From: Flagellimonas maritima
GTDB lineage: Bacteria; Bacteroidota; Bacteroidia; Flavobacteriales; Flavobacteriaceae
Direction of reading: 5' to 3'
Length of the DNA stretch: 64,000 nucleotides
Assembly (NCBI RefSeq): GCF_003269425.1
Contig: NZ_CP030104.1
Span: 3,257,001-3,321,000 of the forward strand
Shown: piece after piece, positions 42,768 through 51,504 of the stretch
How positions within the stretch are numbered: the first letter of the stretch is position 1
Layout of the letters: every line of letters begins with the position of its first letter
Notes under the pieces: generated by a model
Database searches by the model: none
The model's input: the letters and a program-made list of their open reading frames with translations, nothing else
Told to the model about the DNA's origin: nothing
Made by a program: the position numbers and the translations under genes

Positions 42768-43709
42768 TTAGTAATTAAAAAACTCCTCTTCCATTCTTTT
42801 GCTGATTTTAAAGAGGTCTTCCAAAATTTTGTCGATAAAGCCTTGTACATCTTCTTGAATCTCTTCGACCTGCATAAACCTGAACTTTGCCCTAAGTTTT
42901 CCTACTAAAAAAAAAGTAGAATTTTTCTGTGGATATTTAGACTGGTCCAAAACCTGCATATGGTTACATATTTGGTTCAAGCTGTTCATGACCGAACGTG
43001 GACAATCTGGATTGAGCACTAAAAATTCCAAGGTAGAAATACTCTCGGGCGGTTTTTTATAGTAGCGTCGCATCATATCGTAAGCTTCGGCACATCTCAA
43101 TAGCGTGGACCATTCAAAACTGCTGGCAATATCACTATGACTTCCTTTAGCTTCGAGGGAATCGTGGTATTTGGCATTGATAATCCTGATGATTTGGGTC
43201 GCCCTTTCTATATTGATGCCCAACATGATTATGGCGTATATCTCATCGTGCAACAAACTACTTCTTATTTTACTTCTAAGGATGGCCGAACGTTCCGTTA
43301 CCTTTATGGTAAAATCGTAAAGTCCCTTTTTAACAAAAAAATCCGTATCGTAATTCACTACAAAGTGATAAAAACGATTTATGGATTCGTAGAGTTCCGT
43401 AGAGATCAGGTCCCTTGCCCCATTGGCATTTTCCCTTGCAGCTTTTACATTATTGATGATGGACATGGGGTTATTCTTGTTCAAACCAATATCGAATAGC
43501 ACCATTTCTTCCGCAACGATTTTTGTTCCATTAACTGGCTGCCCTACCATAAACAACATGGACTTTAAAACGAACTGTCTTGATTGGGAAAGCTCATTGG
43601 GAGCGTCCAAAGAAGAAAAGTAATTTACACTTAGATATCTTGCAATATGTTCGGAACGTTCAATGTAGCGTCCCATCCAAAAAAGATTGTTAGCGACTCT
43701 TGCCAGCAT
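42768..43709 (-). CDS. Alpha-E domain protein (DUF403 type)
   Basis: A 313-residue, wholly helical alpha-E protein. It opens with the family motif MLARVANNLFWMGRYIERSEHIARYL, whose Arg/Glu repeats give the domain its name, and continues with NLLERS-like and VNYFSSLDA segments and an NGARDLISTEL region. The function of alpha-E proteins is not settled; they always accompany the circularly permuted ATP-grasp and transglutaminase genes, and have been proposed as partners in a peptide-ligating complex. The gene starts 4 nt after the ATP-grasp stop. Nothing in it points to a catalytic site. Confidence 0.88.
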   Translation of the reverse strand: MLARVANNLFWMGRYIERSEHIARYLSVNYFSSLDAPNELSQSRQFVLKSMLFMVGQPVNGTKIVAEEMVLFDIGLNKNNPMSIINNVKAARENANGARDLISTELYESINRFYHFVVNYDTDFFVKKGLYDFTIKVTERSAILRSKIRSSLLHDEIYAIIMLGINIERATQIIRIINAKYHDSLEAKGSHSDIASSFEWSTLLRCAEAYDMMRRYYKKPPESISTLEFLVLNPDCPRSVMNSLNQICNHMQVLDQSKYPQKNSTFFLVGKLRAKFRFMQVEEIQEDVQGFIDKILEDLFKISKRMEEEFFNY

Positions 43710-43712
43710 ATG

Positions 43713-45185
43713 TCATTTTTTTAGTACCCATGTATCTTTAGAGCCACCTCCTTGCGAAGAGTTCACTATAAGGTTTCCTTCCTGTAAGGCAACTCGGGTC
43801 AAGCCGCCCTTTAAAACAAATTCCTTATCCTTTCCCAATAGGGTGAAGGTCCTCAAATCGATATGACGTTGCTCAAAAGAATCCTTTTGTTCTATATAGG
43901 TGGGATGTACGGATAGGGATAATATAGGTTGCGCCACATATTTTCTTGGATTTTCCTTCACTTGCTTTTTTACAACCTCAATCTCTTTTTTGGTCAACTT
44001 GTTACCAATGGATATTCCATACCCGCCAGCTTCATCTACTGGTTTAACGACAAGTTTATCTACATTTTCAAGAACATAGTTGAGTTCATCGGGTCTACTG
44101 CAATGATAGGTATGGACGTTGCTGAGAATAGGATCTTCACCTAGATAGTATTTAATAATTTCGGGCATATACGTATAAATCGCCTTATCGTCCGCAACAC
44201 CTGTGCCCAATGCATTGGCTATGCATACATTTCCCTTTTTGTAAGCAGCAAAGAGTCCAGGTAAGCCCAAAGTGGAATTTGGATTAAACTCCATGGGGTC
44301 CATAAAAAGGTCATCTATCCTTCTATAAATCACATCTACCTTTTTTGGGCCATTAATGGTCTTCATATAGACGAAATCATTCTCCACGAACAAATCCCGT
44401 CCTTCTACCAACTCAACGCCCATGGCCTTGGCTAAGTACGAATGCTCGTAATAGGCAGAATTGAACATTCCCGGAGTAATGACCACGCAAGTTGGTATAT
44501 CGACACCATGAGGTTTTACACTCTCCAAAACTTTCAACAGATTTTCGGCATAATTGGTTACAGTATGTGCTTGGTAATGATTGAAAACTCCAAAAAGCGC
44601 TCTTTTTAAAGCCGTACGGTTGCAAATAACATAGCTAACCCCGGAAGGGCATCTAATGTTATCCTCTAACACGTAGTATTTTCCATCGGAATGTTTGATG
44701 ATGTCGATTCCAGAAACATGGTTGTATATTCCATTGGGTGGGTCTACACCTACCATTTGATGCAGGTAGTTGGAGGAAGAGCTTAAAAGTTCCAGAGGAA
44801 CAACCTTATCCTTAATAATCTTTTTGTCATGGTAAACATCCCACAGAAAACAATTTAGGGCCTTGCTTCTTTGTATTGAACCGGTTTCAATGGTTTCCCA
44901 CTCTGTCGCGTCGATTATTCTTGGAAACAGGTCAAAAGGGAAAATTTTTTCCTTTGCTTCCTTTTCGCCATAAACTTGAAAAGTTATTCCTTGGTTAAAG
45001 AACGATGCTTTGGCCTTACCATTGAGATGTACATAATCCTCTACGGAATGTTCGCCGTATAGGTCGAACAATTTTGTATAAATGGATTTTACTTTTCCAT
45101 TGGTATCGAAAACTTCATCGAACAAACCTTCTTTCTTAAGGTATGAGGAAAAAATTTGATGGTTTGCGTCAGTATTTATTGCCAT
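43713..45185 (-). CDS. Circularly permuted type 2 ATP-grasp protein
   Basis: A 490-residue ligase-like enzyme in which the ATP-grasp subdomains are reordered. Visible motifs are GIDIIKHSDGKYYVLEDNIRCP (metal/ATP region, near residue 165), VIYRRIDDLFMDP, ANALGTGVADDKAIYTYMPEII, LVVKPVDEAGGYG (near 405, phosphate binding), RHIDLRTFTL and the C-terminal GGLTRVAL and SSQGGGSKDTW. Members catalyse ATP-dependent carboxylate-amine bond formation in principle, but the product is unknown. It leads the operon ATP-grasp, alpha-E, transglutaminase, with intervals of 3 and 39 nt. It is divergent from a zinc metalloprotease gene with 171 nt between. Confidence 0.9.
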   Translation of the reverse strand: MAINTDANHQIFSSYLKKEGLFDEVFDTNGKVKSIYTKLFDLYGEHSVEDYVHLNGKAKASFFNQGITFQVYGEKEAKEKIFPFDLFPRIIDATEWETIETGSIQRSKALNCFLWDVYHDKKIIKDKVVPLELLSSSSNYLHQMVGVDPPNGIYNHVSGIDIIKHSDGKYYVLEDNIRCPSGVSYVICNRTALKRALFGVFNHYQAHTVTNYAENLLKVLESVKPHGVDIPTCVVITPGMFNSAYYEHSYLAKAMGVELVEGRDLFVENDFVYMKTINGPKKVDVIYRRIDDLFMDPMEFNPNSTLGLPGLFAAYKKGNVCIANALGTGVADDKAIYTYMPEIIKYYLGEDPILSNVHTYHCSRPDELNYVLENVDKLVVKPVDEAGGYGISIGNKLTKKEIEVVKKQVKENPRKYVAQPILSLSVHPTYIEQKDSFEQRHIDLRTFTLLGKDKEFVLKGGLTRVALQEGNLIVNSSQGGGSKDTWVLKK

Positions 45186-45356
45186 TCCTAAAAATTAATA
45201 CATTTTTTTAGTAAAAACACTAGTTATTCTATAAAAAATAAGACAGATAAAATAATTTTTCGCAGAGCAGACAGCATATAAATATGTATTATGCAATCGC
45301 ATGTGCATACATTTTTTAGCGATGTTTTCATTATTTTTAAGGACTAATCCAACACT

Positions 45357-47756
45357 ATGAAAAATCTTTATTTTTTTCTTGTCGTACAATTCTGTATTTG
45401 TTTCGTATCCGCTCAAAGTTTTGATAGGACAAAGGAATTTCAAAAATTCAATGGGTATTTCAATTTTTACTATGATGATGATACGGATAAGATTTATCTT
45501 GAAGTGGAAGAGCTTGAAAAAGAATTTCTGTACGTGTATTCGCTTAGCAGCGGAATAGGGAGTAACGATATCGGATTGGATAGGGGGCAATTGGGGAACG
45601 AACAAGTAGTTTTCTTTAGAAAGGCTGGAAACAAATTACTGCTTATTCAGCCCAACTTGAAATTTAGGGCGCTCACCCAAAATAAATTGGAAAAAAAATC
45701 TGTGGAACAAGCATTCGCAAAATCCGTGCTGCACGGATTTAAGATTGAAGAAGAATCGAATGGGAGTTATTTAATCGATATTACGGATTTTCTAATGCGG
45801 GATGCCCATGGTGTCTCGGCCAGATTGAAACGTACCAAACAGGGCACTTACAGTTTGGACAAATCCAAAAGTGCCATGGCATTCGATCGTACCAGAGCTT
45901 TTCCAAAAAATGTGGAATTTGACCTTACCTTAACCTTTTCGGGAACTCCCGAGGGCGATTACATCCGTTCCGTAGTACCGAATCCATCATTGGTTACCGT
46001 GGCCCAGCATCATTCCTTAATAGAATTACCCGATAATGATTATAAAAAACGCGTTTTTGATCCTCGCTGCGGTTCATATCCCATTACCTATTATGACTAT
46101 GCCACACCAGTACAGGAACCTATTTTGAAGCAATTTATTAGACGTCACCGTTTAGAGAAGAAAAATCCTGGAGCGGCAGTAAGCGAAGCTGTGGAGCCCA
46201 TAATCTACTATCTGGACAATGGTACCCCGGAACCTGTTCGTTCCGCGCTCCTTGAAGGTGGCAGATGGTGGAACCAGGCGTTTGAGTCCATTGGCTATAA
46301 AGATGCTTTTCAATTAAAGATTTTACCGGATGACGCCGATCCGTTGGATGTGCGTTATAATGTTATCCAATGGGTACATCGTTCAACGAGAGGTTGGAGT
46401 TATGGTAGCAGTATCACCGACCCCAGGACAGGGGAAATCATGAAAGGCCACGTTAGTCTGGGAAGCCTTAGGATACGTCAGGATTTCCTGATTGCCCAAG
46501 CATTGATGGACAAACCTTTTGCCGAGCGTGATGATAACTACCAGCCTATGTTGGAACTGGCTTTGGCAAGAATCAGACAACTGTCTGCACACGAAATAGG
46601 ACACACACTGGGTTTTGCGCACAATTTTGCAGCAAGTACCAATGGTAGGGCCTCCGTAATGGATTACCCACATCCACAATTTGAACTAAAGGGAAATACG
46701 ATAGACTTTTCAAATGCCTATGATACGGGAATAGGGGAATGGGACAAAATAACGGTTGCCTATTCTTATACTGATTTCCCGAATGATGCCAAAGAAGCGG
46801 AAGGATTGAATAGAATTCTTCAAAAAGCACAATCGGCGGGTCTCAGGTATATGGCGGACCAAGATGCCAGACCAATGGGAAGTGCACACGCACTGGCCCA
46901 TCTTTGGGACAATGGGGCAAATGCAGCAGAGGAGTTGAAAAAAGTACTGGAAATACGAAAGATAGCAATCGATAATTTTTCTGTGGATAACATACGTAAC
47001 GGAGAGCCCAATTCGGTTCTTGAAGATGTATTTGCACCTTTATACTTTTTTCATAGGTACCAAACAGAAGCAGTTTCCAAAATGATCGGAGGATTGGATT
47101 ATAACTATGCCGTAAAAGGAGATGGACAACAAACGGTAGCTCCAATAAACCGTGCTGAACAAGAAAATGCGCTAAAAACTATTTTAACTACTTTGGATGC
47201 ATCGGAAATAGCGATACCCAAAAACAAGCTTGACCTTTTTCCACCAAGAGCGGTAGGATATGGCAGATCTCGCGAGTCCATAAAGGGAAGGACGGGTATT
47301 AGTTTTGATGCGCTTTCGGCAGCTGAAACTTCCGCTGATATGACATTGGGACTATTGCTGCATCCAGAACGTGCATCGCGATTGGTACAGCAAAAGAGCC
47401 TGGATAAAAACCAAGTTGGATTGGCACAGGTTTTTACAGCCTTGGGAAAAACCACGATTGAAAACTCACATAAGGATTCTTATCTAAACGAAGTTCAGCA
47501 AACTATAAATTTTAGGGTGTTGTTTCATATTATGAATCTTGCAGCGCATAAAGACGTTCATCCGCAGGTGAATGCCATCGCAAATGCATTTTTAAAGAAA
47601 TTAAAAACCGCTCTGAACAATACTGGAGATGATGTGATAGCTTCGGAAATGGTTAGAAGGATAGACGCTTTCCTAAAGGCGCCAGCTAGCTTTAAGGTAA
47701 TTCCTGCACCTAAAATTCCAGATGGTTCCCCTATCGGTATGGACTGTATGAACTAA
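45357..47756 (+). CDS. Large secreted zinc metalloprotease (DUF5117/DUF5118 type)
   Basis: A 799-residue exported protein. The signal peptide covers residues 1-20 (CICFVSAQ). The metzincin-type motif HEIGHTLGFAH starts at H412 and gives three zinc ligands and the catalytic E413; NFAAS follows, and the Met-turn is probably VMDYPHPQF. Large families of this layout (N-terminal beta region, catalytic core, helical C-terminal domain) are common in Bacteroidetes and are listed as zinc-dependent metalloproteases. It diverges from the ATP-grasp operon. Its target is unknown; a link to that operon is possible but is only positional. Confidence 0.88.
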   Translation: MKNLYFFLVVQFCICFVSAQSFDRTKEFQKFNGYFNFYYDDDTDKIYLEVEELEKEFLYVYSLSSGIGSNDIGLDRGQLGNEQVVFFRKAGNKLLLIQPNLKFRALTQNKLEKKSVEQAFAKSVLHGFKIEEESNGSYLIDITDFLMRDAHGVSARLKRTKQGTYSLDKSKSAMAFDRTRAFPKNVEFDLTLTFSGTPEGDYIRSVVPNPSLVTVAQHHSLIELPDNDYKKRVFDPRCGSYPITYYDYATPVQEPILKQFIRRHRLEKKNPGAAVSEAVEPIIYYLDNGTPEPVRSALLEGGRWWNQAFESIGYKDAFQLKILPDDADPLDVRYNVIQWVHRSTRGWSYGSSITDPRTGEIMKGHVSLGSLRIRQDFLIAQALMDKPFAERDDNYQPMLELALARIRQLSAHEIGHTLGFAHNFAASTNGRASVMDYPHPQFELKGNTIDFSNAYDTGIGEWDKITVAYSYTDFPNDAKEAEGLNRILQKAQSAGLRYMADQDARPMGSAHALAHLWDNGANAAEELKKVLEIRKIAIDNFSVDNIRNGEPNSVLEDVFAPLYFFHRYQTEAVSKMIGGLDYNYAVKGDGQQTVAPINRAEQENALKTILTTLDASEIAIPKNKLDLFPPRAVGYGRSRESIKGRTGISFDALSAAETSADMTLGLLLHPERASRLVQQKSLDKNQVGLAQVFTALGKTTIENSHKDSYLNEVQQTINFRVLFHIMNLAAHKDVHPQVNAIANAFLKKLKTALNNTGDDVIASEMVRRIDAFLKAPASFKVIPAPKIPDGSPIGMDCMN

Positions 47757-47771
47757 AGACATATCCATTTT

Positions 47772-48797
47772 ATGAAAATCAATTTGATAAGCGATACGGT
47801 CACCCAGCCGAGTGCTGGTATGTTAGATGCCATGATGAACGCTAAAGTAGGGGACGATGTCTTTAAGAATGATCCTAGCGTTAACGCATTTGAAGAAGAA
47901 GTTGCCCGTTATTTTGGTATGGAAGCCGCATTGTTCTTTCCTAGTGGTACCATGACAAACCAAACCGCCATTAAGTTACATACACAGCCTGGGGAACAAT
48001 TGATTTGCGATAAGTATGCACACATTTATAATTATGAAGGAGGCGGTGTAAGCTTTAACAGTGGTGTTTCGTGCAAATTGGTCGATGGAAATAGGGGCAT
48101 GATGACCGCTGAACAAGTTGTGGAGGCCATTAATCCTCCCGATTTTTATCACAGTCCCTTGACTTCTTTGGTCTGTATTGAAAACACAACAAATAAGGGC
48201 GGAGGTGCCTGCTGGGATTTTAATGAACTAAAAGAAATAAAAAAGGTCTGTGACGAAAATGGATTAAAGTATCATTTGGACGGTGCACGACTCTGGAACG
48301 CATTGGTAGCTAAGAATGAAAACCCAAAGGACTACGGAAACTTGTTCGATTCCATTAGTGTCTGTTTTAGCAAGGGTCTTGGGTGTCCAGTAGGTTCGGT
48401 TCTTATAGGAAATGAAAAATTGATTTCTGATGCGTTACGCGTAAGAAAAATGCTGGGTGGAGGGATGCGCCAATCCGGTTTTTTGGCGGCAGCTGGTTCG
48501 TATGCCCTAAAAAACAATATCGGGAGATTGTCCGAAGATCACAAAAAAGCGCAGGAAATTGGGAGTGTGCTCGGGAAACTGGAATTCATCAAAAAAGTAG
48601 AATTTATTGAAACCAACATTATCATTTTTGAGCTGGATGAATCCCAAATGTTTTCAGCTGTTTTCCTGTCCAAGCTAGAAGAAAATGATATTTCGATCAT
48701 TGGAATGGGACAAGGCAAACTACGTATTGTGACGCACTTGGATTACACAGCGCAGATGCACAAGCACTTTCTTAAAATTCTGCAAAAAATAGGTTGA
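47772..48797 (+). CDS. ltaE: Low-specificity threonine aldolase (GntG-type PLP enzyme)
   Basis: A PLP fold-type I aldolase that splits L-threonine or L-allo-threonine to glycine and acetaldehyde. It has 341 residues: ISDTVTQPSAGMLDAM at the N terminus, VGDDVFKNDPSVNAFE, the PLP ring-stacking histidine near HIYNYEGGG, the PLP aspartate in YHLDGARLWNA and the Schiff-base lysine in CFSKGLGCPVGS (near residue 200). It starts 15 nt after the metalloprotease gene, so the two may be co-transcribed, and it is followed by two palindromic repeats between convergent genes. Confidence 0.9.
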   Translation: MKINLISDTVTQPSAGMLDAMMNAKVGDDVFKNDPSVNAFEEEVARYFGMEAALFFPSGTMTNQTAIKLHTQPGEQLICDKYAHIYNYEGGGVSFNSGVSCKLVDGNRGMMTAEQVVEAINPPDFYHSPLTSLVCIENTTNKGGGACWDFNELKEIKKVCDENGLKYHLDGARLWNALVAKNENPKDYGNLFDSISVCFSKGLGCPVGSVLIGNEKLISDALRVRKMLGGGMRQSGFLAAAGSYALKNNIGRLSEDHKKAQEIGSVLGKLEFIKKVEFIETNIIIFELDESQMFSAVFLSKLEENDISIIGMGQGKLRIVTHLDYTAQMHKHFLKILQKIG

Positions 48798-48816
48798 TTG
48801 CTCTTGACCAAAAGCG

Positions 48817-48840
48817 GGTACTGAGCGTAGCCGAAGTACC
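48817..48840 (+). repeat. Hairpin repeat, copy 2
   Basis: Stem GGTACT (48817-48822) / AGTACC (48835-48840), loop GAGCGTAGCCGA. The loop shares 10 of 12 bases with the menE copy while the stem is wholly different in sequence yet complementary. It lies after ltaE. Confidence 0.7.
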
Positions 48841-48846
48841 TAACTC

Positions 48847-48868
48847 TCATTTCAACTACGCTCAATGA
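48847..48868 (-). repeat. Hairpin repeat, copy 3, inverted relative to copy 2
   Basis: Read on the minus strand: stem TCATT / AATGA enclosing the loop GAGCGTAGTTGA. It is 6 nt from copy 2 in the opposite sense, and the pair sits between the convergent ltaE and ybaB genes where it could act as a two-way stop for transcripts. Confidence 0.65.
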
Positions 48869-48908
48869 AAGGCATGAATGCTATTGGTTATTTTGAATTG
48901 GCAATACA

Positions 48909-49235
48909 TTACTTGAACATTGAATCCATACCAGGAATATTCGGCATTCCTTCCTTTGCAACTGCGGCCAACTCTGTTTCATTGACGTTCGTAGCTTTTG
49001 CAATGGCCTTGTTCAACGTAATAACAAGATAATCTTCGAGCTGTTCTTTATCCTGCAATAAAGTATCATCGATCGTTATGGATTTTATCTCTCTATTTGC
49101 GGTGATAGTTATTTTAAGATGACCATCCGAAGAGGCTTCATCGATCAGTACCGTATCCATTCGTTTTTTTGTGGCTTCTACTTTTTGTTGGGTCTCTTTC
49201 AGTTTGCCCATCATTCCCATCATATCTCCAAACAT
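48909..49235 (-). CDS. YbaB/EbfC family nucleoid-associated protein
   Basis: A small DNA-binding protein of 108 residues that forms a tweezer-like dimer and binds the nucleoid. I start at the ATG that gives [17 protein letters not shown], the normal family N terminus; an earlier in-frame ATG would add 24 unrelated residues. The middle ([23 protein letters not shown]) is the conserved beta sheet, with C-terminal helices. In most bacteria it is next to dnaX-recR; here it is alone and convergent with ltaE. Exact target sequence unknown. Confidence 0.9.
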   Translation of the reverse strand: MFGDMMGMMGKLKETQQKVEATKKRMDTVLIDEASSDGHLKITITANREIKSITIDDTLLQDKEQLEDYLVITLNKAIAKATNVNETELAAVAKEGMPNIPGMDSMFK

Positions 49236-49262
49236 ATTTTTGTGGTATTGATTTCTAAGATT

Positions 49263-49270
49263 CAAAATTA
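49263..49270 (-). promoter_or_regulatory. -7 box of the YbaB-like gene
   Basis: Minus strand TAATTTTG, a perfect TAnnTTTG, 27 nt before the ATG at 49235. This box lies inside the alternative longer frame and therefore favours the short start. Confidence 0.5.
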
Positions 49271-49335
49271 ATGAATTGAAATATATTCTATCTTTTAACT
49301 GAATCATTATATACTGTCCTTTTTACATTATCACG

Positions 49336-49343
49336 TACTTTTG
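49336..49343 (+). promoter_or_regulatory. -7 box of the oligopeptidase B gene
   Basis: TACTTTTG matches TAnnTTTG; the leader to the ATG at 49376 would be about 27 nt and includes GAAGGAAG, one of the few purine-rich sites near a start here. Confidence 0.5.
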
Positions 49344-49375
49344 CAGCCTCTTAATAAATCCTGAAGGAAGAATCA

Positions 49376-51436
49376 ATGAACATAAAAGCCCCGATAGCCA
49401 AAAAAAAACCAATAAAATTGGAAAAACACGGCGACATTAGAATAGATGATTACTATTGGATGAACGATAGGGAAGATCAAGAGGTAATCGACTATCTAAA
49501 TTCCGAGAATGCGTATTATGAGAAGATGACTGCGCATACCAAAAAATTTCAGGAAAAACTTTTTCAAGAAATGAAGTCTCGGATAAAGGAAGACGATTCT
49601 TCGGTTCCATATAAATACAACGGGTACTGGTACATAACCAAATATAAAGTAGGGCAAGAGTATCCCATCTATTCCAGAAGAAGGGAAAGTATGGATGCCG
49701 AGAATGAAATAGTATTCGACTGCAATGAACTGGCAAAGGGACACGATTATTTCAATCTTAAAGGAATCTCCGTAAGTCCTGATAATTCCATGGCATGTTT
49801 TGGTGTGGATACCGTATCTAGGCGAGAGTATGATATCCAAATCAAAAATTTAAGAACAGGACAGGTCTACCCGGATAAGATCGAAAAGACGACGGGAAAT
49901 TCGGTTTGGGGAAATGATGGAAAAACACTCTTTTATTCCAAAAAAGACCCCGTAACCCTACGCTCGAATAAAATTTATAGACATACGCTGGGAACTCCAT
50001 CGAAGCAAGATGTATTGGTGCACCATGAAGAAGATGAAACCTTCAATACATTTGTGTACAAGACCAAATCGAGAAAATTTATCGTAATCGGCTCTGTCAG
50101 TACGTTGACTTCTGAGTACCAGATATTGAATGCGGACACGCCCGAAAAGGATTTCAAAATATTTTCCCCTAGAGAAATTGGGGTTGAATATTCCATTGCC
50201 CACTACGATGGCAATTTTTATATACTTACCAATAAGGACAATGCCACCAATTTTAAATTGATGAAAACCTCCGAGGATAAAACTACATCCGATAACTGGG
50301 GGGAGTTCATCAAACACAGAAAGCATGTTCTGCTGGAAGATGTGGAAATATTCAAGGACTACTACGTACTTTCCGAACGGGAAAACGGACTGAATAAATT
50401 GAGAATCACCAAATGGGATGGCAGATACAGTTATAATCTACCTTTTGAGAGCGAAACGTATGTAGCGGGTACATCGGTAAATGTAGATTTTGATACTAAA
50501 GAACTCCGCTATTACTATAATGAAATGGGAGCTCCCTATGCTATCATCGATTTTAACATGGAAACCAGAACCCAAACAATCTTGAAAGAGCAGGAAGTTT
50601 TGGGTGGTACTTTTAAGAAGGAGAATTATCGGACAGAACGTTTGTGGACCATAGCGCGTGACGGGGTAAAAGTTCCCATATCACTTGTATACCATAAGGA
50701 CACGAAGTTGGATGGAACAAGCCCTTTGTTTCAATATGCCTATGGTTCGTATGGTAGTACCATCGACCCTTATTTTTCGTCGATTCGTCTGAGTTTGTTG
50801 GATAGAGGTTTTGTTTTTGCCATTGCACATGTAAGAGGGGGGGAGTATTTAGGAAGACCTTGGTACGAAGACGGCAAACTACTGCGCAAGAAAAACACCT
50901 TCACGGACTTTATCGATTGTTCCAAGTTTTTGATTGAAAAAAAGTATACAAGTCCCGAACATTTGTATGCCAGTGGAGGTTCTGCAGGGGGATTATTGAT
51001 GGGAGCCATCATTAATATGGTTCCAGAACTTTACAAAGGTATAATTGCGGCTGTTCCTTTTGTAGATGTTGTTACTACGATGTTGGATGAGACCATTCCC
51101 TTGACTACAGGCGAATATGATGAATGGGGGAATCCAGACGACAGAACCTATTATGATTATATGAAATCGTATTCCCCTTATGATAATGTTACAGCACGGG
51201 ATTATCCAAACATGTATGTTTCAACAGGATTGCACGATTCCCAGGTACAATATTGGGAACCGGCAAAATGGGTCGCTAAACTAAGGGAGCACAAAACGGA
51301 CAATAACCTTCTTTTCTTGGATACCAATATGGATGCAGGGCATGGAGGTGCTTCAGGGCGTTTCGAAGCATTAAGGGAAACAGTAAAGGAATATACCTTT
51401 ATTTTAGATTTGGAAGGTAAAATTCCTGTAAAATAA
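49376..51436 (+). CDS. ptrB: Oligopeptidase B (S9 serine peptidase)
   Basis: A 686-residue cytoplasmic prolyl-oligopeptidase-family enzyme that cuts peptides after Arg or Lys. The N-terminal seven-blade propeller (about 70-400) gates the active site; the hydrolase domain has GSYGSTIDPYFS, the nucleophile in ASGGSAGGLLMG (near residue 537), the aspartate region STGLHDSQVQYWEP and the histidine in DAGHGGASGR. The acidic residues around the S1/S2 pockets that set basic specificity (EYDEWGNP) are present, which separates it from prolyl oligopeptidase. It lacks a signal peptide. Confidence 0.92.
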   Translation: MNIKAPIAKKKPIKLEKHGDIRIDDYYWMNDREDQEVIDYLNSENAYYEKMTAHTKKFQEKLFQEMKSRIKEDDSSVPYKYNGYWYITKYKVGQEYPIYSRRRESMDAENEIVFDCNELAKGHDYFNLKGISVSPDNSMACFGVDTVSRREYDIQIKNLRTGQVYPDKIEKTTGNSVWGNDGKTLFYSKKDPVTLRSNKIYRHTLGTPSKQDVLVHHEEDETFNTFVYKTKSRKFIVIGSVSTLTSEYQILNADTPEKDFKIFSPREIGVEYSIAHYDGNFYILTNKDNATNFKLMKTSEDKTTSDNWGEFIKHRKHVLLEDVEIFKDYYVLSERENGLNKLRITKWDGRYSYNLPFESETYVAGTSVNVDFDTKELRYYYNEMGAPYAIIDFNMETRTQTILKEQEVLGGTFKKENYRTERLWTIARDGVKVPISLVYHKDTKLDGTSPLFQYAYGSYGSTIDPYFSSIRLSLLDRGFVFAIAHVRGGEYLGRPWYEDGKLLRKKNTFTDFIDCSKFLIEKKYTSPEHLYASGGSAGGLLMGAIINMVPELYKGIIAAVPFVDVVTTMLDETIPLTTGEYDEWGNPDDRTYYDYMKSYSPYDNVTARDYPNMYVSTGLHDSQVQYWEPAKWVAKLREHKTDNNLLFLDTNMDAGHGGASGRFEALRETVKEYTFILDLEGKIPVK

Positions 51437-51444
51437 AAAAATGT

Positions 51445-51452
51445 TATTTTTG
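51445..51452 (+). promoter_or_regulatory. -7 box of the cysteate-synthase-like gene
   Basis: TATTTTTG, 52 nt before the ATG at 51505. A leaderless start is not implied here; a TTG at 51466 lies closer but yields an unusual N-terminal extension. Confidence 0.5.
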
Positions 51453-51504
51453 CACCGAATAAATTTTGAACAATTTAAGGTTTGTTCCTTACCTAAAACC
51501 AGTT

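Noticed and set aside
45195..45605. 136-codon minus-strand frame upstream of the ATP-grasp gene
   Set aside because: Most of it is opposite the start of the metalloprotease, whose signal peptide and domain are convincing; the rest is a low-complexity AT-rich gap.
49958..49990. CTACGCTC in the oligopeptidase B gene as a fourth hairpin repeat
   Set aside because: The rest of the 12-nt loop does not match and the flanks are not complementary; it is coding chance.
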